Source: Armatimonadota bacterium
GTDB taxonomy: Bacteria > Actinomycetota > Acidimicrobiia > Spongiisociales > UBA5794
DNA: 6,441 nt
Reading direction: 5' to 3'
Assembly: GCA_008501565.1 (NCBI GenBank)
Contig: QQUL01000174.1
Coordinates: 1 to 6,441, forward strand
The position numbers and the translations under genes were made by a program. Positions within the stretch are counted from its first letter, which is position 1, and every line of letters starts with the position of its first letter. Under the pieces are notes generated by a model, which saw nothing but the letters and a program-made list of their open reading frames with translations, was not told the origin of the DNA and made no database searches. Of the stretch, positions 1 to 5,696 are shown piece by piece.

Positions 1-1139
1 TTCTCGCCATTTCCGGAGAAGATCGAGCAAAGGGTCAGGGAGATGCGGTAGCAGCACGGTACCGGAACAACGGAAACAGCAACCCGGAATACGAAGTCCC
101 TTCGTACTACTACGCCTTTGAGATTCCCGTCGGGAGCAGCCTTCTCGGTGGTGCTGAGGTGCAGGTGTATGACCCGCAGGCGCACGATGCTGGTGGCGTC
201 GGAAACGTTGGTCCGAACGGCAACACCAACGACTGGGTGTTCTCGGGGAGCGGTGGACCGACGTCAAACTCTCACGGCTGGAACAGTCAGACCCGGTTCA
301 GAGTCTACAAGCCGGATACATCCCCCAATTATTGGCTTGACAACAACCAGGTCGTCTCGGGCTGCGACAGAACGTATCGGGGGCGATCCGACGCTGCCAA
401 CCAGGAACACATCGCCTACGACGACATGCTTGAAGATACATGGGTTTCTGTTTGCACGATTGACTCAACAGAGGTGCAGAGCGGGATCTATGTCATCGAG
501 ATCTCCAGCGACCATGAAGCTCCGCACACCGACATGATCAATGGATTCTCCATCCGCGGCGTCACCTCAGGCGGTACCGTAGTGACATCTTCGACTGATC
601 TCCAGGTGTACGGGCTGGGGTCGATGTCGCTCTGGCAGTTCGACACCGGCTCAAACCCGAAGTTCAAGATTGCACGGATTGACGAGGTCTATGCCGGGTC
701 CCGGTTGATTATTTCGCTGTGGGACGTATCAGATATTGGAAGTAGCGCATCCATCGAATTCGTCGGTACCGCGTCGGGATTCCCCCCCTCAGGACCGGAT
801 CCCGGTTCACCTCCGATTGATTGCCAGGTCCGGATTCTCGGTGACAATGAAGAGGTGCTCAAGAACAAGAACCTTCCCAGTGGGGGTTGGATGGCCGATA
901 GCAGCCCCGCCAGTGGCACCACCTGCAAACTCGACTTCACTGATGGGCAGTACAACAACAGGTGGGTGCAGTTCCAGTTCGATATTCCGGCCGATTACCA
1001 GTGTGCTTCCGGCACGGGCGCATCGCCGGCCGCACCCGGCTGTTGGATGTTCGTCTCCTATTCGGTGAGTGGATCCATCACGGACCGCACGGTGTGGGCG
1101 GCTGCGATCGATGGTCAACCGATTCACCTCGTCCCGTAA
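1..1139 (+). CDS. C-terminal part of a TadG-related pilus/surface protein (5' end outside window)
   Basis: The frame is open from the left edge (first full codon at base 3) to TAA at 1137-1139, giving 378 visible residues; the true start lies upstream. The ATG at 159 is internal, because coding-like sequence continues before it (SGEDRAKGQGD, then YYYAFEIPVG). The protein is rich in Gly, Ser, Asn, Asp, Trp and Tyr, has six cysteines and shows no hydrophobic membrane segment, which fits an exported beta-rich domain. A Pro/Gly/Ser linker (near FPPSGPDPGSPP, about bases 780-815) separates two globular parts. It ends in DRTVWAAAIDGQPIHLV. From memory, this overall pattern resembles the C-terminal region of actinobacterial TadG-related (TadE/G-like) Flp pilus proteins, which are membrane-anchored pseudopilin-like or adhesive components. 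The CpaB-like gene further downstream supports this. The N-terminal Tad/TadG helix that would prove the family is outside the window, so an unrelated secreted protein remains possible. Confidence 0.6.
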   Translation, partial: LAISGEDRAKGQGDAVAARYRNNGNSNPEYEVPSYYYAFEIPVGSSLLGGAEVQVYDPQAHDAGGVGNVGPNGNTNDWVFSGSGGPTSNSHGWNSQTRFRVYKPDTSPNYWLDNNQVVSGCDRTYRGRSDAANQEHIAYDDMLEDTWVSVCTIDSTEVQSGIYVIEISSDHEAPHTDMINGFSIRGVTSGGTVVTSSTDLQVYGLGSMSLWQFDTGSNPKFKIARIDEVYAGSRLIISLWDVSDIGSSASIEFVGTASGFPPSGPDPGSPPIDCQVRILGDNEEVLKNKNLPSGGWMADSSPASGTTCKLDFTDGQYNNRWVQFQFDIPADYQCASGTGASPAAPGCWMFVSYSVSGSITDRTVWAAAIDGQPIHLVP

Positions 1140-1140
1140 G

Positions 1141-1169
1141 AGGACACCGATCATTGAGCGCGGTACTGT
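1141..1169 (+). promoter_or_regulatory. Candidate polA promoter for a leaderless transcript
   Basis: AGGACA at 1141-1146 matches four of six bases of the TTGACA -35 consensus. It lies 17 bases before TACTGT at 1164-1169, a weak -10 element (three of six matches to TATAAT). Transcription would begin five to seven bases after the -10, at about 1174-1176, which is the polA start codon itself. No Shine-Dalgarno sequence lies at a usual distance before the GTG. Leaderless mRNAs are common in actinobacteria. Both boxes are weak, so this is inference from spacing. Confidence 0.35.
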
Positions 1170-1175
1170 GCACAT

Positions 1176-3815
1176 GTGAAGAAACTCGCCCTCCTCGACG
1201 GCCATTCGCTCGCATATCGCGCGTTCTATGCCCTCCCGCCTGACCTGGCAACGCCCAGCGGGCAGGTGACCAACGCCGTCTTCGGCTTCACATCGATGCT
1301 GATCAAGCTTCTCGATGAGGAATCACCGGACGCGATCGCCGTGGCTTGGGATCGCAAGGAAAAGACCTTTCGATCTGAACGTTATGCCGACTACAAGGCG
1401 ACGAGGGAAACGGCACCCGACATCTTCCGATCGCAGGTGCCTCTCATCAAGGAAGTCCTTGAAGCACTCAAGATCCCACAGGTGAGTGTCGCGGGTTATG
1501 AGGCCGATGATGTCATAGCGACGCTGACCAAACGAGGTCGTGAATTCGGCTATTCCGTGATGGTGGTCACGGGGGACCGCGATGCCTTCCAACTTTCATC
1601 CGATGACATCACGATTCTGTATACGCGTCGCGGCATTTCTGACACGGTGCACGCGACGCCGAGTTGGATACATGAACGATATGGAATCGATCCTGAGCGC
1701 TATGTCGAGTATGCGGCGCTGCGAGGGGACACATCGGACAACCTTCCCGGTGTGCCGGGGGTCGGCGAGAAGACGGCCGCGAAACTCATCAATGCATACC
1801 CAACCCTTGAGGACCTCTTCACAAGCCTCGGAGACCAGTCGCCGAAGCTGCGGGAGAACCTCGCAGGGTCCCGTGATCAGGTACTCCTCAACCGTGAGCT
1901 GATGACCATGATTGATGAGGTTCCGATGGACGATCTCAACCCTTCGGACCTCGACCTTGAACCGTTCGATCGGGATGTGGTTCGAAGCTTGTTTGACGAT
2001 CTTGCGTTCCGAACGCTGTGGCAGCGACTCGAGGAACTCGGCGGTGTCACCGTTGCGGAGCGGACGATCACCGATGTTGACGTCGTCACCGCAACATCCG
2101 TTGAGGCAGCCCTTTCGTTGGCTTCTGAGTCCGCAATGGTGGTAGATCCCGTTTGGGATGGCCCGGAGCTCGTTGGCTTTGTCGTCGCAGGTGGGAATCC
2201 GACCTATGTCCCACTTGAGGTGTCACAGGGGCTACTCGCGGGCTCATCGGTGGAGAAAGACGGATCGAGCGGCGCACGGATCATCGGACACGATGTCAAG
2301 CCGTTCCTCGTTGCGCTGATGGAAGCGGAACTGCCGGTGCCGCACGTGGAGTTCGACACGATGCTCGCGGCGTATGTGATCAATCCTGCACAGCGGGCTC
2401 CGAGTCTGGAAGATCTCGCTTACCGGGAATTGGGAATCACGGTCAACGAAGCGGATCGTGTGGACGGTGAAGGCGCACAAAGCACCTTCTCGTTTGAAGA
2501 ATCATCACTCGATCTTGAGACGCCTGCGCGCCGCGCAATCGCAATAGCCGAACTCGTCGATCCGCTCACATCCCAGATGGACGCAAGAGGCGGCCTCGAC
2601 CTGTTCAACGCCGTCGAATTGCCATTGGTGTCAATTCTCGCGTACATGGAAGCTGCAGGGGTCGGCCTCGACGTCGAGTTCCTGACGTCGTTTGGAGAGA
2701 ATCTCACTTCTCGGATCGGTGTTCTCCAGAGCGAGATCCATGAGCTTGCCGGTTCGAGCTTCAACGTGAACTCAACACTCCAACTGCGGAAAGTCCTTTT
2801 CGAACAGCTCGGTCTTCCCGTCATCAAGAAGACACCGAAAGGTGCGCCCTCAACGGATGCAACGGTGCTTGAGAAGCTCGCCGACCAGCATGAGATCGTC
2901 TCCAAACTCCTCGAATTCCGTGAGCTTGACAAGCTGCGATCCACATATGTGGAGTCACTGCTCAAGCTTGTCGACGACGATGGCCGGATTCGTGGCCGAT
3001 TCAATCAGATGGGTGCAGCGACCGGTCGGCTTTCGATGGAGCAGCCGAACCTTCAGAATATTCCCGCACGTAGCGAGGAGGGCAGGGCAATTCGCAAGGC
3101 GTTCGTCGCAGCACCAGGCACTGTGTTCTTGGTCGCGGACTATTCCCAGATCGAGCTGCGCATCCTTGCGCACATGTCAGGGGATCCGGGGCTTGTGGAG
3201 GCGTTCGCCAACGATGCCGACATCCATGCGGCCACTGCGGCCCGCGTCAACGGTGTCGAGCTGTCGGAGGTCACGGAGGAAATGCGGCGAACCTCAAAGA
3301 TGATCAACTTCGGCCTGTTGTACGGCATGGAGGCCTACGTTCTGGGCCAGCGTCTTGACATCGATCGCAACGAAGCGCAGATCCACATCGATCAGTACTT
3401 CGTCCAGTTCCCTGACGTCAAGGCATTCATGAGCGGGATCGTCGATGCTGCAAGGGAATCGGGGTACACAACCACAATCCTGGGGCGACGTCGGTACCTG
3501 CCGGAACTCCACAGTCGGAGTACACGTGACCGCCAGATGGGTGAGCGCATGGCGCTGAACGCTCCGATCCAGGGATCAGCCGCCGACGTGATCAAGAAGG
3601 CGATGATCGACCTCGATCGCGAACTCAGGCTGAGCGGTTCGGCCGCAGAGATGCTCCTCCAGATTCATGATGAACTTGTGCTCGAAGTACCGACCGACGA
3701 GATCGAAGCGGTCACCGAGCTCACCGTGACCACGATGGAGCATGTGACGGAGCTGAGAGTGCCTTTGAAGGTCTCGTACGGAGTCGGAGCCACCTTGGCA
3801 GACGCAACCCATTGA
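1176..3815 (+). CDS. polA: DNA polymerase I
   Basis: This 879-residue protein fills gaps and removes RNA primers during replication and excision repair. The N-terminal 5' nuclease domain (about 1-290) has D8, the YEADD cluster (E109, D111, D112), GDRD (D134, D136) and GDTSDN (D185, D188), all metal-binding acidic positions. The 3'-5' exonuclease-like region (about 310-475) is degenerate: the usual D-x-E pair reads DPV at 324-326 and the last catalytic Asp is not apparent, so proofreading is probably absent, as known for mycobacterial PolA. The polymerase domain (about 476-879) has TGRLS (616-620), NLQNIP (625-630), motif A DYSQIELR (655-662), motif B with K708, F712 and Y716, and motif C HDE (831-833). 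F712 matches E. coli F762, the residue linked to discrimination against dideoxynucleotides. GTG at 1176 is the only usable start after an in-frame TGA at 1155, and it directly begins the conserved KKLALLDGHS. The length is close to the family norm of about 900 residues. Confidence 0.98.
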   Translation: MKKLALLDGHSLAYRAFYALPPDLATPSGQVTNAVFGFTSMLIKLLDEESPDAIAVAWDRKEKTFRSERYADYKATRETAPDIFRSQVPLIKEVLEALKIPQVSVAGYEADDVIATLTKRGREFGYSVMVVTGDRDAFQLSSDDITILYTRRGISDTVHATPSWIHERYGIDPERYVEYAALRGDTSDNLPGVPGVGEKTAAKLINAYPTLEDLFTSLGDQSPKLRENLAGSRDQVLLNRELMTMIDEVPMDDLNPSDLDLEPFDRDVVRSLFDDLAFRTLWQRLEELGGVTVAERTITDVDVVTATSVEAALSLASESAMVVDPVWDGPELVGFVVAGGNPTYVPLEVSQGLLAGSSVEKDGSSGARIIGHDVKPFLVALMEAELPVPHVEFDTMLAAYVINPAQRAPSLEDLAYRELGITVNEADRVDGEGAQSTFSFEESSLDLETPARRAIAIAELVDPLTSQMDARGGLDLFNAVELPLVSILAYMEAAGVGLDVEFLTSFGENLTSRIGVLQSEIHELAGSSFNVNSTLQLRKVLFEQLGLPVIKKTPKGAPSTDATVLEKLADQHEIVSKLLEFRELDKLRSTYVESLLKLVDDDGRIRGRFNQMGAATGRLSMEQPNLQNIPARSEEGRAIRKAFVAAPGTVFLVADYSQIELRILAHMSGDPGLVEAFANDADIHAATAARVNGVELSEVTEEMRRTSKMINFGLLYGMEAYVLGQRLDIDRNEAQIHIDQYFVQFPDVKAFMSGIVDAARESGYTTTILGRRRYLPELHSRSTRDRQMGERMALNAPIQGSAADVIKKAMIDLDRELRLSGSAAEMLLQIHDELVLEVPTDEIEAVTELTVTTMEHVTELRVPLKVSYGVGATLADATH

Positions 3816-3848
3816 CGGTGCTGTTGCACGACTTTCGCCCCGGCCATC

Positions 3849-3878
3849 TTGTCGATTGGGTGCCTGACGGTCTATGCT
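3849..3878 (+). promoter_or_regulatory. Likely rpsA promoter
   Basis: TTGTCG at 3849-3854 and TATGCT at 3873-3878 each match four of six bases of the sigma-70 type consensus and are separated by 18 bases. Transcription would start near 3885, giving an rpsA leader of about 60 bases. A separate promoter is expected, since S1 is needed in far larger amounts than DNA polymerase I. No convincing intrinsic terminator separates polA from rpsA, so some read-through is possible. Confidence 0.5.
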
Positions 3879-3884
3879 GGTAAG

Positions 3885-3919
3885 TGCCTTTACGGGTCGC
3901 GTTCGCGCGCTCATAGGCA
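3885..3919 (+). promoter_or_regulatory. Possible stem-loop in the rpsA leader
   Basis: TGCCT at 3885-3889 can pair with AGGCA at 3915-3919. Inside it, CGCG at 3898-3901 pairs with CGCG at 3906-3909 around a TTCG loop. The element would sit at the very 5' end of the predicted rpsA mRNA, 10 bases before the ribosome binding site. E. coli S1 is known to regulate its own mRNA through leader structure, so a similar role is conceivable. The stems are short and GC-rich chance pairing cannot be excluded. Confidence 0.3.
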
Positions 3920-3929
3920 AAACACCTTC

Positions 3930-3935
3930 AAGGAG
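3930..3935 (+). promoter_or_regulatory. Ribosome binding site of rpsA
   Basis: AAGGAG is a good Shine-Dalgarno match lying 12 bases before ATG 3948, slightly further than usual. It decides the start: the frame is open further upstream to TTG 3849, but that codon lies in the predicted promoter and has no such site. Confidence 0.7.
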
Positions 3936-3947
3936 ACCAATCCCTAC

Positions 3948-5579
3948 ATGCCCAACGACAACGACCGAGACCTCGCCGTTACCGACGAGGACCCCACAGC
4001 CGTGACGGAAGACGTTGCAGCTGTTCCCGACACTGAGAATGCCGGGGCCCCCGAAACCCCTGCGACGGAAGCCGAAACGGCCGAATCTCCGGCCGCCATG
4101 GACGCCGAACCACCCGTGGTGTCGAAACCTGAGGAGCCCGCGGCCGTTGAGGCTGCCGACATCGCAGTCGAAGAGGTCGGTACCGAAGATTCTGCTGAAA
4201 TCGTGACCGATACCTCGGATGTTTCCGCCACTGCCACGCCGACGGACGATACTGCGGACTCCGCCGAAGATGGCGATGAAGAGCCCCGGAAGCCGCGCCC
4301 GAGGGGGGATCGACCTGCAATCAGCGCACCCAAGACGATTGCAGATGTTCCTGACGACCTTTCCGCAGACGATTTTGCGGCCGCGGTGGAACAGACGGTC
4401 TTCGAATTCAAAGAGGGTGACATCGTTGTCGGCACCGTTGTCCGTATCGATCCCGACGAAGTGCTCGTCGACATCGGATACAAGTCCGAGGGCGTCATTC
4501 CTCCGCATGAGCTGTCTGTCCGCAACAACGCAGACCCGAACGCCGTCGTAAAGGTTGGCGAAGAGATTGAAACCCTCGTCCTCCAGAAGGAGGACGATCA
4601 GGGCCGTCTGGTGCTGTCGAAGAAGCGTGCTCAATATGAGCGGGCATGGGGCCGCATTGAGGGGGTCATGAACGAGGGTGGAACCGTGGAAGGCCATGTC
4701 ATCGAGGTGGTGAAGGGCGGACTCATCGTCGATATCGGTCTCCGCGGATTCCTGCCTGCCTCGCTGGTTGATCTTCGTCGTGTCCGGGATCTGCAGCCTT
4801 TCGTAGGGGAAACGATTGAGGCCAAGGTCATCGAGCTTGACCGAAACCGCAACAACGTCGTTCTGTCGCGTCGTGCCTACCTCGAAGAGGAACAGGCCGA
4901 GCAGCGTCAGGCATTCCTGACCGATCTCAAGGAAGGCGATGTACGCCCCGGCGTCGTGTCGAGCGTCGTCAATTTTGGTGCGTTCGTCGATCTCGGGGGC
5001 ATGGACGGACTCGTCCACGTGTCTGAGCTGTCGTGGCGCCACGTCAACCATCCGGGAGAGATCGTCACCGTCGGCGACCAGGTCAAGGTCAAGGTTCTCG
5101 AAGTCGACTACGAACGGGAGCGAATCTCCCTTTCGATCCGTCAAACCGCTGAGGATCCATGGGATATGTTCGCCCGAGGAACCGATGTCGGATCCGTTGT
5201 TCCCGGAAAGGTCACAAAGACCGTTCCCTTCGGGGCCTTCGTTTCTGTGGGTGAAGGCGTCGAAGGTCTGGTCCACGTTTCCGAAATAGCGATGCATCAC
5301 GTTGAAAGTCCCGAACTCGAGCTGTCGCTCGGTCAAGAAGTAACCGTAAAGGTGACCGAGATCGATGCCGACAGACGACGGGTGAGCTTGTCCATCAAGC
5401 AAGCTCTTCCCGAATGGGAGGAACGCTCATCGTGGAGCGAAAAGAAACCGAACGAACCTCGGCGGCGGGAGTTTCAGCGTGAAGACGAGACAAAGGAACC
5501 AGAATCTGGTTTCGCGGCGGATTCATCGCTTGAAGCCATCCTTGCCGAGCTCAAGGAACGGGGCATCGGCCGCGGCTGA
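3948..5579 (+). CDS. rpsA: 30S ribosomal protein S1, with long acidic N-terminal extension
   Basis: This 543-residue protein binds mRNA on the 30S subunit and aids translation initiation. It has four S1 (OB-fold) domains at about 155-226, 244-310, 328-399 and 411-486. The third and fourth carry the classic RNA-binding pattern: NFGAFV at 342-347 and FGAFV from 428, each followed by GLVHVSE. The first two are more divergent, as in the ribosome-anchoring domains of other S1 proteins. Four domains is the actinobacterial form (E. coli has six). The C-terminal tail is charged and ends in SSLEAILAELKERG, resembling the short helix that closes actinobacterial S1. Residues 1 to about 150 are unusual: the first ~115 are nearly all Glu, Asp, Ala, Thr, Pro, Val and Ser, followed by a short basic patch (PRKPRPRGDRP) and a bridging segment. 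Mycobacterial S1, from memory, has only about 35 residues before its first domain. The ATG is set by AAGGAG at 3930; the internal ATG at 4098 lacks a binding site. Confidence 0.96.
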   Translation: MPNDNDRDLAVTDEDPTAVTEDVAAVPDTENAGAPETPATEAETAESPAAMDAEPPVVSKPEEPAAVEAADIAVEEVGTEDSAEIVTDTSDVSATATPTDDTADSAEDGDEEPRKPRPRGDRPAISAPKTIADVPDDLSADDFAAAVEQTVFEFKEGDIVVGTVVRIDPDEVLVDIGYKSEGVIPPHELSVRNNADPNAVVKVGEEIETLVLQKEDDQGRLVLSKKRAQYERAWGRIEGVMNEGGTVEGHVIEVVKGGLIVDIGLRGFLPASLVDLRRVRDLQPFVGETIEAKVIELDRNRNNVVLSRRAYLEEEQAEQRQAFLTDLKEGDVRPGVVSSVVNFGAFVDLGGMDGLVHVSELSWRHVNHPGEIVTVGDQVKVKVLEVDYERERISLSIRQTAEDPWDMFARGTDVGSVVPGKVTKTVPFGAFVSVGEGVEGLVHVSEIAMHHVESPELELSLGQEVTVKVTEIDADRRRVSLSIKQALPEWEERSSWSEKKPNEPRRREFQREDETKEPESGFAADSSLEAILAELKERGIGRG

Positions 5580-5587
5580 GCCAGCGG
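5570..5587 (+). terminator. Hairpin over the rpsA stop codon, possible terminator
   Basis: CCGCGGC at 5570-5576 pairs with GCC at 5580-5582 and GCGG at 5584-5587. This gives seven G-C pairs with one bulged A (5583) and the TGA stop codon as the three-base loop. A run of T does not follow (only TGCTTGACCTT), so it is not a classic intrinsic terminator. Weak or missing T tracts are reported for actinobacterial terminators. It may instead protect the 3' end of the mRNA or be chance. Confidence 0.35.
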
Positions 5588-5590
5588 TGC

Positions 5591-5620
5591 TTGACCTTGG
5601 GTGGGTTCGTGTGCCAACCT
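5591..5620 (+). promoter_or_regulatory. Weak candidate promoter for the cpaB-like gene
   Basis: TTGACC at 5591-5596 is a good -35 match (five of six). The best -10 at 18 bases spacing is CAACCT at 5615-5620, which is poor. The 117-base gap and the likely end of the rpsA transcript suggest that the pilus gene has its own promoter, but the -10 is not convincing. Confidence 0.2.
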
Positions 5621-5624
5621 TGGG
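5594..5624 (+). repeat. Direct repeat ACCTTGGG, two copies 23 bases apart
   Basis: ACCTTGGG occurs at 5594-5601 and again at 5617-5624. A shortened copy, ACTTGGG, lies at 5656-5662. The 23-base period is close to two turns of DNA, so both perfect copies face roughly the same side of the helix. This is compatible with a binding site for a regulator of the downstream pilus gene, but short repeats in a GC-rich gap can arise by chance. Confidence 0.35.
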
Positions 5625-5680
5625 AACGTGCGTGGGGAGTGCCTTCCAGCGCGCGACTTGGGAATTCTTGAAGAGCGTTG

Positions 5681-5686
5681 AGAGGA
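5681..5686 (+). promoter_or_regulatory. Ribosome binding site of the cpaB-like gene
   Basis: AGAGGA, with the core AGGA at 5683-5686, lies 10 bases before ATG 5697. It supports that start, which directly precedes a basic then hydrophobic N-terminus. Confidence 0.55.
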
Positions 5687-5696
5687 AAAACTGATT

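Noticed and set aside
159..1139. Treating ATG 159 as the true start of the first gene
   Set aside because: The same frame is open with protein-like sequence to the left window edge and no ribosome binding site precedes 159, so this is the tail of a longer gene.
3818..3829. GTGC-TGTT-GCAC hairpin after polA as a terminator
   Set aside because: The stem has only four pairs and no T run follows, so it is too weak to call.
3849..3947. Upstream TTG start for rpsA adding 33 residues
   Set aside because: The TTG overlaps the predicted -35 box and lacks a binding site, while ATG 3948 has AAGGAG before it.
3944..4528. Serine-rich 194-residue minus-strand frame opposite the S1 N-terminal extension
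   Set aside because: Its Ser/Ala/Val/Thr repeats are the reverse image of the Glu/Asp/Ala/Thr codons of rpsA. It has no ribosome binding site or family features.
3576..5402. 608-residue open frame on the minus strand across the end of polA and most of rpsA
   Set aside because: It lies wholly antisense to two strongly recognisable genes, has no recognisable domain and a His/Arg/Gly/Asp-rich composition typical of a mirrored GC-rich coding frame. Its openness follows from the codon use of the plus-strand genes.
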